A DNA stretch of 28,115 bases, from the NCBI GenBank assembly GCA_910585635.1, contig CAJUFE010000036.1, positions 1 to 28,115 of the forward strand, read 5' to 3'. Positions within the stretch are counted from its first letter, which is position 1. Every line of letters begins with the position of its first letter. The notes under the pieces were generated by a model, which was not told the origin of the DNA, searched no databases, and saw nothing but the letters and a program-made list of their open reading frames with translations. This document shows positions 7,060 through 15,137 of the stretch, piece after piece. Made by a program: the position numbers and the translations under genes. Source of the DNA: an uncultured Lachnospiraceae bacterium (GTDB lineage Bacteria > Bacillota > Clostridia > Lachnospirales > Lachnospiraceae).

Positions 7060-7890
7060 ATGAAAAAACGATCGTTCAAACACATAGGCATCATAGCAGC
7101 AGTAGGGGCCATCCTGGTGGCAGGCACGGTGTTCGTCGCTTTTGGCGGTGCGAAGAAGATCATCCATATCGGTGAGGATACGCGGGTGGAGATCGACCTG
7201 GAGAACGGCACTACCACAGAGACCCCGATCGGGGGGACAGGAGCAACAGAGGCGGGGGACCCGGTCTTAAGCGCAGGCGCGACAGAGACGGAGGGCCAGG
7301 TCTCAGGTGCAGAGGGCGCGGAGACAGGGGCGTCGACAGGAGATGTGGCGGTCCCCGAAGGCGGCGCGGCCGGCGATCCGGCAGCATCGACCCTGCGGAT
7401 AGTGGGCGTGGTGCTGGAGGCGGGAGAAGACAGTATCCTTTTAGACCGTCAGTTCCCGGAGGGCGGTCATGAGGATACGATCCTCCACATCGACCCGGAG
7501 CGGACGCTGATCTTAGACAGCGTCAGCGGCTTCCCCACCGAGGCGGGGCAGATCAAGAAGGGGGACAGCCTCTATGTATATGTGGGTCCCGCTATGACCA
7601 TGAGCCTGCCGCCGCAGATGACGGCGGTCCTGATCCTGACCGGCACACCTCAGGACGCGGCAGCCCCCCAGTATGTCCAGGCAGCAGGGAGCCTGGAGGC
7701 AGACGGGCAGGGCGGATGGATCTTAAAGGGGACGGACGGCGCCGAGATCTTCGTACCGGCAGATTGCCCCATCGAGCCTTATCTGACCAGACAGATCGTG
7801 AGGCTGTCCGATATCACAGCCGGGCGGACCTGCCTGGTGTGGACGGGGATGGATGGCACAGCGGAGAAGATCGTGCTGTTCAATGAGTAG
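7060..7890 (+). CDS. exported, membrane-anchored protein of unknown function
   Basis: 276 residues. A basic start and hydrophobic segment (IGIIAAVGAILVAGTVFVAF) act as signal or anchor. About 75 residues of Gly/Ala/Thr/Glu-rich low-complexity linker follow, then a folded region of about 170 residues with beta-type sequence. The folded part seems to contain two similar halves, beginning near LRIVGVVLEAGEDSILLDR and YVQAAGSLEADGQGGWILKG, which suggests a duplicated beta domain. No lipobox Cys and no cell-wall sorting signal are present. AGGGAGAG precedes the ATG. It is transcribed alone from its own promoter. Function unknown. Confidence 0.8.
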   Translation: MKKRSFKHIGIIAAVGAILVAGTVFVAFGGAKKIIHIGEDTRVEIDLENGTTTETPIGGTGATEAGDPVLSAGATETEGQVSGAEGAETGASTGDVAVPEGGAAGDPAASTLRIVGVVLEAGEDSILLDRQFPEGGHEDTILHIDPERTLILDSVSGFPTEAGQIKKGDSLYVYVGPAMTMSLPPQMTAVLILTGTPQDAAAPQYVQAAGSLEADGQGGWILKGTDGAEIFVPADCPIEPYLTRQIVRLSDITAGRTCLVWTGMDGTAEKIVLFNE

Positions 7891-7922
7891 GAACCCCATC
7901 TTTGCATTGTGCGAAAGCCCCA

Positions 7923-7951
7923 TAGACAAGAGCCGGGATAAGGTTTATACT
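7923..7951 (+). promoter_or_regulatory. sigma-A-like promoter upstream of the TSCPD gene
   Basis: TAGACA (7923-7928), 17 bases, TATACT (7946-7951), giving a leader of about 40 bases to the next start. Both hexamers are close to consensus. Confidence 0.65.
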
Positions 7952-7997
7952 AGAGTGGCTGCAAGGCGCATATGCTGAGAATAAGGAGGGTACCAAG

Positions 7998-8255
7998 ATG
8001 CATTATACTGTAAAACCGCAGAATGTCTGTCCTTCATCGCTTTCCTTTGACTTGGAGGGCGATGTGGTGAGGAACGTGGAGTTTGTTAATGGCTGCAACG
8101 GAAATCTGAAGGCGATCGGCAAGCTGGTGGACGGGATGACCGTGGACCAGATCGAATCGATCCTGAAAGGGAACACCTGCCGGACGAAGAACACTTCCTG
8201 CGCGGATCAGCTGGCGATCGCGGTCCGTGCGAAGTATGAGGAAAGCTTACGATAG
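7998..8255 (+). CDS. TIGR03905-family TSCPD-domain protein
   Basis: 85 residues, matching the small stand-alone TSCPD proteins of Clostridia. The conserved elements are the N-terminal VCPSSLSFDLEGDVVRNVEFVNGCNGN, GLIK-like IGKLVDGM, and the signature TSCADQLA, where the family usually has TSCPDQLA, so Pro is replaced by Ala. Related TSCPD domains occur at the end of B12-dependent ribonucleotide reductases, and several conserved Cys residues (in VCP, GCNGN, NTC, TSC) suggest metal binding. The role of the free-standing protein is not established. AAGGAGG precedes the ATG; it has its own promoter and terminator. Confidence 0.88.
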   Translation: MHYTVKPQNVCPSSLSFDLEGDVVRNVEFVNGCNGNLKAIGKLVDGMTVDQIESILKGNTCRTKNTSCADQLAIAVRAKYEESLR

Positions 8256-8280
8256 AGGCGGACAAGAGCAGAGGAAGAGC

Positions 8281-8315
8281 AAAAGAGCCTGGGGATCCTC
8301 ACCGGGCTCTTTTTG
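8281..8315 (+). terminator. intrinsic terminator of the TSCPD gene
   Basis: AAAGAGCC pairs with GGGCTCTTT around a loop of about 14 bases, followed by a T-run. It lies 26 bases after the stop codon. Confidence 0.8.
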
Positions 8316-8427
8316 CGCTCCTTTTTTGGCTGTCTTTTGATCGGGATGACAGGATATCCCAAAACAGATCGATAAGAAAATTAAGGATCTCGTAAACATT
8401 AAATCTCGATAAATATGTGAAAACCAT

Positions 8428-8455
8428 TTGAAAACTGATGAAGTTCGTATATAAT
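8428..8455 (+). promoter_or_regulatory. sigma-A-like promoter of the MreB-family gene
   Basis: TTGAAA (8428-8433), 16 bases, TATAAT (8450-8455). Strong -10. The start would be near 8462, leaving a leader of about 310 bases before the coding region. Confidence 0.7.
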
Positions 8456-8485
8456 AGAAAAGAAATCGTGGGAACATTTAGGCGG

Positions 8486-8520
8486 ACAGGGCTTGAACAC
8501 TTACAGGCCTTGTTTTTCTT
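8486..8520 (+). terminator. possible attenuator hairpin in the MreB-gene leader
   Basis: ACAGGGCTT (8486-8494) can pair with AGGCCTTGT (8505-8513), including two G-U pairs, followed by TTTTTCTT. It lies only about 25 bases after the predicted transcription start, so it would stop most transcripts unless prevented. Not obviously a known riboswitch. Confidence 0.4.
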
Positions 8521-8774
8521 ACGGCCCGCCCGCCGCTTTTAAAGGGATGAGCCAGGCCCGGATGCTGCGGGCGCGGCATCCGAGACCAGCGGCAGATCGA
8601 TGACTGAAGGGTAAGGACAGCCGGGCAGGACGATGAGCGGGCAGTCACATAGAGGGACCAGGGATGGTCCAAGGCTACAGATGATATTGCATCTTGCAGG
8701 TGTAGGAAGCAGGGACTCAGGGAAACATAATGGTAGAAAGCCTGCAGGAAGACCGGACAGGAGGAAGAGAGGAT
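8521..8774 (+). other. long structured leader of the MreB-family gene
   Basis: No gene is evident here. Two further hairpins are visible: CGGATGC/GCATCCG (8559-8565/8576-8582) and GGACCA/TGGTCC (8655-8660/8665-8670) closing a GGGA tetraloop. Short open frames through the region lack ribosome binding sites and family likeness. I recognise no riboswitch class. Confidence 0.45.
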
Positions 8775-9782
8775 ATGTTTACGATGATGTCGAACGACAT
8801 TGGGATCGATCTGGGTACAGCCAGCATCTTAGTGTATATCAAGGGAAAAGGCGTTGTGTTAAAGGAACCGTCGGTAGTCGCGATCGAGCGGGATACCCGG
8901 AAGATCATGGCGATCGGGGAGGCGGCCCGCCTGATGATCGGGCGCACGCCGGGGAACATCGTGGCGGTCCGTCCGCTGCGGCAGGGCGTGATCTCGGACT
9001 ATGCGGTGACGGAAAAGATGATGAAATATTTTATCGATAAAGCGGTGGGGAAGAAGGCCTTAAGGAAGCCCAGGATCAGTGTCTGCATCCCCAGCGGGGC
9101 CACGGAGGTGGAGAAGAAGGCGGTGGAGGACGCAACCTATATGGCAGGGGCCAGGGAGGTGACGATCATCGAGGAGCCGGTGGCAGCGGCCATCGGAGCG
9201 GGGATCGATATCTCTAAGGCCTGCGGGAACATGATCGTGGATATCGGGGGCGGCACGGCAGATATCGCGGTGATCTCCTTAGGCGGCACGGTGGTGAGCA
9301 CCTCGATCAAGGTGGCCGGGGATGATTTTGACGAGGCCCTGGTCCGGTACATGCGCAAGAAACATAACCTGCTGATCGGGGAGAGGACGGCGGAGGAGAT
9401 CAAGATCAATATCGGCGCCGCCTCCCGCAGGCCGGAGGTCCTGACCATGGAGGTGAGGGGGCGGAACCTGGTGACCGGCCTGCCTAAGACGATCGTGGTG
9501 ACCTCCGATGAGACTCTGGAGGCCTTAAGGGAGCCGGCCATGCAGATCGTGGATGCGGTCCACAATGTACTGGAGCGCACACCGCCGGAGCTGGCAGCAG
9601 ATATCTTCGACCGGGGCATCGTGCTCACCGGCGGCGGCTCTCTCCTTAGCGGCCTGGATTCGCTGATCGAGGAGAAGACGGGGATCACCACCATGATCGC
9701 GGAGGATCCATTGACGGCTGTGGCGATCGGGACCGGGAAGTTCATCGAGTTCAACCACGGCGAGGGCCGGGGCTTTGACTGA
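8775..9782 (+). CDS. mreB: rod shape-determining protein, MreB/Mbl family
   Basis: This actin-like ATPase polymerises under the membrane and directs lateral wall synthesis. The 335 residues contain the ATP-binding elements: GIDLGTASILVYIKGKG at the start (phosphate 1), IVDIGGGTADIAVISLGG (phosphate 2), EEPVAAAIGAG and LTGGGSLL (adenosine). The ATG at 8775 follows AGGAGGAAGAGAGG; the longer open frame from 8730 adds 15 residues not found in the family and is not used. mreC and mreD are not adjacent, so this may be an mbl- or mreBH-like paralogue and the symbol is approximate. recD2 follows after 58 bases. Confidence 0.93.
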   Translation: MFTMMSNDIGIDLGTASILVYIKGKGVVLKEPSVVAIERDTRKIMAIGEAARLMIGRTPGNIVAVRPLRQGVISDYAVTEKMMKYFIDKAVGKKALRKPRISVCIPSGATEVEKKAVEDATYMAGAREVTIIEEPVAAAIGAGIDISKACGNMIVDIGGGTADIAVISLGGTVVSTSIKVAGDDFDEALVRYMRKKHNLLIGERTAEEIKINIGAASRRPEVLTMEVRGRNLVTGLPKTIVVTSDETLEALREPAMQIVDAVHNVLERTPPELAADIFDRGIVLTGGGSLLSGLDSLIEEKTGITTMIAEDPLTAVAIGTGKFIEFNHGEGRGFD

Positions 9783-9840
9783 ATCGAGAGAAAAGGGCTG
9801 AAGGCCCTGGGGCGGACAGCTGCAGGGGTAAAGAACAGAT

Positions 9841-12234
9841 ATGGCGACAGTTACAGGATATGTTGAGCGGATCAAATATCGGAATGAGGACAATGGCTAT
9901 ACGGTACTGTGCCTGGACACAGAGGGCAGTGAGACGATCCTGGTGGGGAATTTCCATTCCATCAGCGAGGGTGAGCTGGTGGAAGCGGTGGGGGATATGA
10001 CGGAGCATCCGCTATATGGCGAGCAGCTCCAGGTCGAGAGCTATCAGATCAAGACGCCGGAGGATACACTGGCCATGGAGCGTTATCTGGGCTCTGGTGC
10101 GATCAAAGGTATCGGGGCTGCGCTGGCCGGCCGGATCGTCCGCCGTTTTAAGGCGGATACTTTTCGGGTCATGGAGGAGGAGCCGGAGCTGCTGGCCCAG
10201 ATCAAGGGGATCAGCGAGAAGATGGCCATGGCGATCGGCGAGCAGGTCCAGGAAAAGAAGGAGATGCGCCAGGCCATGATCTTCCTCCAGGGCTATGGGA
10301 TCTCCATGAGCCTGGCAGGGAAGATCTTCCAGGCATATGGCCCGCGGCTGTACTCGGTGATCCGGGAGGATCCCTATCAGCTGGCGGATGATATCCCGGG
10401 TGTGGGCTTTAAGCTGGCAGACGAGATCGCGGAGCGGGTGGGGATCTTTACAGATTCCGACCAGCGTATCCGGTGCGGGCTCTTATACACCCTGCTGCAG
10501 GCCGTGGGGAACGGGCACACCTTCCTGCCCCAGGAGGAGCTTTTGGCCCAGGCCTCTGAGCTGCTGAAGGTCGATCGGTCCCTGATGGAAAAGCATCTGA
10601 TGGATATGCAGATCGATAAACGGATCGTGGTGAAGGAAGGCAGGCTCCAGGGCCGTCCGACTGGTCCTCATAGGGATGTCCCGGGAGGGGGCGGACAGCC
10701 TCCTGCGGGACACACGATGTGGTCGGAAGATCTGGGTCAAGAAGATCTGGCGCGGTCAGCGGAGCCTGACAGAGCACTGTCGGAGCGGACAGAGGATCTG
10801 CCAGGAGTGTACAGGCCTATGCGGGCGGTCTATGCGGCTCAGTACTATTATCTGGAATTAAATACGGCGAAGATGCTCCACGACTTGAACATCCACGGGG
10901 ATATCCCCCGCGGCCAGATCGATGGACGGCTACAGCAGATCGAGCAGGAGGAGAGCATCTGCCTGGACGAGCTGCAGGCCGAGGCGGTGCGGCAGGCGGT
11001 CAACTGCGGCCTGCTGGTCATCACCGGAGGACCCGGCACCGGCAAGACCACCACCATCAACACCATCATCCGGTTTTTCCGGCAGGAGGGGATGGAGATC
11101 TTGCTGGCCGCGCCTACGGGGCGGGCGGCTAAGCGGATGACCGAGGCCACCGGCCAGGAAGCACGGACCATCCACCGGCTGCTGGAGCTGAGCGGCGGGC
11201 TGCCGGGAGAAAACGAGTCCTCCGGCGGGATGCGTTTCGAGCGGAATGAGGAAAACCCGCTGGACGGCGATGTGGTGATCGTGGATGAGGTGTCCATGGT
11301 GGATATCCATCTGATCCACTCCCTGCTGCGGGCGGTCACCGTGGGGACCCGGCTGATCCTGGTGGGGGATGTGGACCAGCTCCCCAGCGTGGGGCCGGGA
11401 AATGTGCTAAAGGATATCATCGAGAGCGGAGCCTTCCCGGTGGTGAAGCTGACGAAGATCTTCCGGCAGGCGGCAAAGAGCGATATCGTGATGAACGCCC
11501 ACCGGATCCACGGCGGGGAGCGGATCGACTTAGCAAAGCGGAGCCAGGATTTCCTGTTCATCCGCCGGGAAAGCCCAGACGCGATCATCAGTGCCATGCT
11601 GACCTTAGTCCGGCAGAAGCTGCCCGGATACGTCCACGCAAAGCCATTGGACATCCAGATCATGACCCCTATGCGTAAAGGCGCCTTGGGGGTGGAGCGA
11701 CTGAACGGGATCTTCCAGAGCTTTTTGAACCCGCCGTCTCCGGGGAAAAAGGAAAAGGAGGCAGGCCATACCATCTACCGAGTGGGCGATAAGGTGATGC
11801 AGACCAAGAACGATTATCAGCTCCAGTGGGAGATCCGCAACCGTTATGACATCCCGGTGGATAAAGGGCTGGGGGTCTTCAATGGGGATATCGGCATCAT
11901 CCAGGATATCAATGAGCTGGCCGAGCTGGTGACCGTGACCTTTGACGAAGGGAAACAGGTGGAGTATACCTATAAGCAGCTGGAGGAGCTGGAGCTGGCC
12001 TATGCCATCACCATACATAAATCCCAGGGCAGCGAGTATCCGGCGGTGGTGATCCCCCTCTTTACCGGTCCCAGGATGCTGATGACCCGGAACCTGATCT
12101 ACACCGCCGTGACCCGGGCCAGACAATGTGTCTGCCTGGTAGGCGTTCCCCAGATCTTCCAGGGGATGGTGGACAACTGCATGGAGCAGCGGCGGTATTC
12201 GGGCCTGCGGGCCAGGATCGAAGAGCTGAGGTAG
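9841..12234 (+). CDS. recD2: RecD2-type ATP-dependent 5'-3' DNA helicase
   Basis: RecD2 is the RecBC-independent SF1B helicase linked to DNA repair. The 797-residue protein has the N-terminal OB-like part (VTGYVERIKYRNEDNGYTVL), helix-hairpin-helix repeats (GSGAIKGIGAALAGRIV), Walker A GGPGTGKTT near residues 396-404, motif II VIVDEVSMVD, motif III LVGDVDQLPSVGPG, motif V IHKSQGSEYPAVVIPL and motif VI YTAVTRARQCV. Residues about 268-326 form an odd Gly/Pro/Glu-rich stretch between IVVKEG and YAAQYYYLELNTAKML that I do not know from other RecD2 proteins, where the two parts lie close together; the frame stays open through it. The ribosome binding site is weak. Confidence 0.94.
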   Translation: MATVTGYVERIKYRNEDNGYTVLCLDTEGSETILVGNFHSISEGELVEAVGDMTEHPLYGEQLQVESYQIKTPEDTLAMERYLGSGAIKGIGAALAGRIVRRFKADTFRVMEEEPELLAQIKGISEKMAMAIGEQVQEKKEMRQAMIFLQGYGISMSLAGKIFQAYGPRLYSVIREDPYQLADDIPGVGFKLADEIAERVGIFTDSDQRIRCGLLYTLLQAVGNGHTFLPQEELLAQASELLKVDRSLMEKHLMDMQIDKRIVVKEGRLQGRPTGPHRDVPGGGGQPPAGHTMWSEDLGQEDLARSAEPDRALSERTEDLPGVYRPMRAVYAAQYYYLELNTAKMLHDLNIHGDIPRGQIDGRLQQIEQEESICLDELQAEAVRQAVNCGLLVITGGPGTGKTTTINTIIRFFRQEGMEILLAAPTGRAAKRMTEATGQEARTIHRLLELSGGLPGENESSGGMRFERNEENPLDGDVVIVDEVSMVDIHLIHSLLRAVTVGTRLILVGDVDQLPSVGPGNVLKDIIESGAFPVVKLTKIFRQAAKSDIVMNAHRIHGGERIDLAKRSQDFLFIRRESPDAIISAMLTLVRQKLPGYVHAKPLDIQIMTPMRKGALGVERLNGIFQSFLNPPSPGKKEKEAGHTIYRVGDKVMQTKNDYQLQWEIRNRYDIPVDKGLGVFNGDIGIIQDINELAELVTVTFDEGKQVEYTYKQLEELELAYAITIHKSQGSEYPAVVIPLFTGPRMLMTRNLIYTAVTRARQCVCLVGVPQIFQGMVDNCMEQRRYSGLRARIEELR

Positions 12235-12340
12235 CGGTCGTGCCTGCGTTCACCGAAACGTTGTGGCAGCGTCCCCGTCTGGCGGCCTTAAAGGGGGCGG
12301 CTGCATAGAGGGCGGCGAGAGGAAGGAGGCCTTGGCGCAG

Positions 12341-13090
12341 ATGGAGCGGCATTGGATGATGGAGAAGGCCGAAAGGGGCCGGGAGTGGCTGACAGACCTC
12401 CTGTTCCCCAGGCGCTGCCCGGTATGTGGCAAGATCGTGGTCCCCAAGGGAGGGCTGATCTGCCCGGGCTGTGTGAAAAAGCTCAGCTTTGTCAAGGGAC
12501 CGGTCTGCATGCGGTGCGGAAAGGAATTGATCTGGCAGGACGGAGAATACTGCCATGACTGCATGCGCCACAGGCGCAGTTTTGAGCGGGGAGCGGCCCT
12601 CTTGAACTACAACGAGGCGGCCGCCGCGTCCATGGCCCAGATCAAGTATAAGAACAAGCGGGAGTATCTGGACTTCTACAGCCGGGAGATGGTCCGCAGG
12701 CTGGGGAAGAGGCTTGCCGGGATGGGGGCGGATGCCTTTGTGCCGGTGCCGGTCCACCCCTCCAGGAGGCGGACCAGAGGCTTTGACCAGGCAGAGGAGC
12801 TGGCGGACCGGCTGTCCAGACAGACAGGGATACCGGTCTTAAAGGGTGCGCTGATCAGGAGCAAAAAGACCATGCCCCAGAAGGCATTGACGCCGGAGCA
12901 GCGGCTGAGGAACCTGGAGCAGGCTTTCTTAGTGGTCCCGGAAAAGCTCTGGAAGGGGATGGAACGGGTGGTGCTGGTGGATGACATCTATACCACCGGG
13001 AGCACCATAGAGGCCTGCAGCCGGGTGTTAAAACGGGCGGGGATCAAGAAGATCTATTTTGTCTCCATCTGCATCGGCGGGGACCGATAG
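12341..13090 (+). CDS. comF: ComF-family phosphoribosyltransferase-like protein
   Basis: ComF proteins act in DNA uptake in competent bacteria and are widespread where competence is unproven. The 249 residues have two Cys pairs of a zinc-ribbon type at the N-terminus (CPVCGK, CPGC, CMRCGK, CHDC), a middle stretch FVPVPVHPSRRRTRGFDQAEELA typical of the family, and the PRPP loop VVLVDDIYTTGST. The ATG at 12341 follows GGAAGGAGG at 11 bases; an upstream GTG at 12263 would add 26 low-complexity residues. It lies 106 bases after recD2, both fitting a DNA-processing theme. Confidence 0.92.
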   Translation: MERHWMMEKAERGREWLTDLLFPRRCPVCGKIVVPKGGLICPGCVKKLSFVKGPVCMRCGKELIWQDGEYCHDCMRHRRSFERGAALLNYNEAAAASMAQIKYKNKREYLDFYSREMVRRLGKRLAGMGADAFVPVPVHPSRRRTRGFDQAEELADRLSRQTGIPVLKGALIRSKKTMPQKALTPEQRLRNLEQAFLVVPEKLWKGMERVVLVDDIYTTGSTIEACSRVLKRAGIKKIYFVSICIGGDR

Positions 13091-13204
13091 GGTCATTGCG
13101 GTAAAGAGCAAAAGTGCAGAAGAGCGACGGAGCAGCAGTGCAAGAGCAGCAATGCAGAAGAGCGGAAGGACAGCGGGGCAGGGGACAGCAGATAGGAGAC
13201 GGAG

Positions 13205-13909
13205 ATGGCGTATTTTCCATTGTTCATAGAGCTGGAAGGGAAAAAGTGCCTGGTGGTGGGCGGGGGCAGGGTGGCAGCCCGAAAAGCGGCCCAGCTCCTG
13301 GCCTATGGCGCGGAGCTTCTGGTGGTGGCGAAGGAGGTCTGCCCCGCCATGTGGCAGCTGGCGGGACACATCCGTCTGCAGCTCCGCCCGGCCAGGGTGG
13401 AGGATGCCGACGGTATGGACCTGGTGATCTGTGCCTCCGACGACCGCAGGCTCCATGAAGAGCTGACTGCCTTCTGCAGAGAGCGGCGGATCTGGGTCAA
13501 TGTGGCTGATGACAGCGGGGGGAGCTCCTTTCTCTTCCCCGGTCTGGTCCGCCAGGGGGATGTGGTCCTGGGGATCACCACCGGAGGGAAGAGCCCTGCG
13601 GCCACCCGCTATCTGCGCCGGGAGCTGGAAGGGTGCCTCCCCCCATTTTTCGGCGGGCTGGTGGAGCGGCTGGGAGTCCTGCGGGATCAGGTCAAGGAAC
13701 TGATACCCGATCCACGGGAAAGGGAAAGGCGGTTCACAGAGCTCCTGATGGCAGGGATCGGGCGGGGGGGCATATTGCCGGATGAGGTGATCGAGGAAAC
13801 GCTGAGGGCATCAGGCCCAGGGGACCTCCATGGATCCGGCAGCGGCTGCGCCGCTATACAGAAAAGTCCGGCGGCAGACTCCATAAGTAAAAGGCAGGAA
13901 ATGAGATGA
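13205..13909 (+). CDS. precorrin-2 dehydrogenase / siroheme synthase N-terminal domain
   Basis: This NAD-dependent enzyme (CysG N-domain, SirC/Met8 type) oxidises precorrin-2 to sirohydrochlorin, and in some members chelates iron. The 234 residues show the nucleotide-binding VVGGGRVAARKA (residues 18-29), the Asp pair Asp79-Asp80 in CASDD that corresponds to the catalytic region, and NVADDSGGSSFLFPGLVRQGD followed by TTGGKSPA. No uroporphyrinogen methyltransferase domain is present. The last 35 residues or so are low complexity. TAGGAG precedes the ATG. Its stop overlaps the hemC start, so the two are translationally coupled in tetrapyrrole synthesis. Confidence 0.92.
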   Translation: MAYFPLFIELEGKKCLVVGGGRVAARKAAQLLAYGAELLVVAKEVCPAMWQLAGHIRLQLRPARVEDADGMDLVICASDDRRLHEELTAFCRERRIWVNVADDSGGSSFLFPGLVRQGDVVLGITTGGKSPAATRYLRRELEGCLPPFFGGLVERLGVLRDQVKELIPDPRERERRFTELLMAGIGRGGILPDEVIEETLRASGPGDLHGSGSGCAAIQKSPAADSISKRQEMR

Positions 13910-14970
13910 AATGTGAGATCCGGATCGGAACGAGAAAAAGTGAGCTTTCGATCGCCCAGACCATGCTGGTGGCGGACGCTATACGGGCAGCCTGTCCGGA
14001 CATAGAGCCCGTGCTGGTGGGCCGCAGCACCATGGGCGATAAGATATTGGATAAGCCGCTGCTGGCTTTTGGGGGAAAAGGCGTGTTCGTCTCCGAATTT
14101 GAAGAGGCTTTGCTGCAGGGAGAGATCGATCTTGCCGTGCATAGCGCTAAGGATATGCCACTGGAGCTGGCAGAAGGGCTGGATATCCTGGGCGTACTGC
14201 CCAGAGGGGATGTGCGGGATGTCCTGGTGACCATGGCAGACGGCCCGCAGGCGATCATGGCAGACCGCTCCGGCTCCACAGAGCCGGTCCGCATCGGTAC
14301 CTCCAGCCTGCGGCGGTCGATCCAGATCCAGGAGCTGGGCAGCCGGCTGTGGCCCGGGCGGACGGTGATCTGCAAGGACCTGCGGGGGAATGTGCTGACC
14401 CGGCTGGAAAAGCTGGAGAGCGGACAGTACCAGGGCATCATCCTGGCGGCGGCCGGTCTGGACCGGCTGCAGATCAGTAAGCTGCGAAAGGGACGTTACC
14501 GATATCGGTATTTCACCCCGGAGGAGATGATCCCGGCGGGAGGGCAGGGCATACTGGCTATAGAGGGGAAAAAAGGCGGTCCCATGGAGCCGGTCATCGC
14601 CAGGATATCGGACCGGATCGCCATGGGTGAGCTGCAGGCGGAACGGCAGGTCTTAAAACGCCTGGGAGCTGGATGCCATGAGCCGATAGGGGTATACTGC
14701 CGGATCGATGCCGGGGCAGACGACCGGCCTGCAAAGCTTACAACTTCTGGGAACGGCAAGAGAGCCGATATGCAGGCAGGCTGTGGCTGTGGAGACCGCG
14801 GTGGATCGGGGCAGCAGCTCCTGCTGACCGGCATCTATGAGAAGGACGGCGTGCGCCGCAGGGCTGCGGTCTGCGTAGACGGTCTCTGGACAGAGGGGCG
14901 GCTGGAGGAGACGGACCGCCTGTTGGCGGCAGCGGACCGGCTGGCAGATAAGCTGTCCGGAAAGCAGTGA
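13906..14970 (+). CDS. hemC: porphobilinogen deaminase (hydroxymethylbilane synthase)
   Basis: HemC polymerises four porphobilinogens into hydroxymethylbilane. The 354-residue protein has IRIGTRKSELSIAQ at the start, GKGVFVSEFEEALLQGEIDLAVHSAKDMP with the catalytic Asp, RIGTSSLRR, and the dipyrromethane-attaching Cys257 in LGAGCHEPIGVY. It is longer than usual (about 310): a Gly/Asp/Cys-rich insertion follows Cys257, around residues 265-305. The start overlaps the previous stop (ATGA). cobA/hemD and hemB, often next in clostridial clusters, are not present; the following gene is an acetyltransferase. With the preceding gene it points to siroheme or cobamide rather than full heme synthesis. 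Confidence 0.95.
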   Translation: MKCEIRIGTRKSELSIAQTMLVADAIRAACPDIEPVLVGRSTMGDKILDKPLLAFGGKGVFVSEFEEALLQGEIDLAVHSAKDMPLELAEGLDILGVLPRGDVRDVLVTMADGPQAIMADRSGSTEPVRIGTSSLRRSIQIQELGSRLWPGRTVICKDLRGNVLTRLEKLESGQYQGIILAAAGLDRLQISKLRKGRYRYRYFTPEEMIPAGGQGILAIEGKKGGPMEPVIARISDRIAMGELQAERQVLKRLGAGCHEPIGVYCRIDAGADDRPAKLTTSGNGKRADMQAGCGCGDRGGSGQQLLLTGIYEKDGVRRRAAVCVDGLWTEGRLEETDRLLAAADRLADKLSGKQ

Positions 14971-15010
14971 CCGTCGGCCGGTGTGGATGTGATAAGTCGT
15001 GTCCAGATCA

Positions 15011-15087
15011 GAGGAAGGGACACAGAAGGGATACAGAAGGAAGGAACACAGAAGGAAGGAACACAGAAGGAAGACAGAAGGAGTCTG
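15011..15087 (+). repeat. short imperfect purine-rich tandem repeat
   Basis: The unit GAAGGAACACA(GAAG) of about 15 bases is repeated exactly twice, with three diverged partial copies around it (15021-15080). It lies between hemC and the acetyltransferase and would encode TEGRN-type repeats if read in the acetyltransferase frame, but it is upstream of that gene's start. Probably slippage-generated filler. Confidence 0.7.
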
Positions 15088-15137
15088 TGACCTGCGTTCG
15101 GTCAAGATCAAAAAGGGATAAGAAAGGAAGAGTGAAG

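Noticed and set aside
6843..7217. N-terminal extension of DAHP synthase
   Set aside because: The extra residues match no DAHP synthase and overlap the divergent gene; AAGGAGG marks the start at 6842.
10640..10822. Frameshift or pseudogene status for recD2
   Set aside because: The frame is open throughout and all helicase motifs are intact, so an in-frame insertion is the simpler reading.
15011..15087. CRISPR-like short repeat array
   Set aside because: Units are about 15 bases, adjacent and without spacers; this is a simple tandem repeat.
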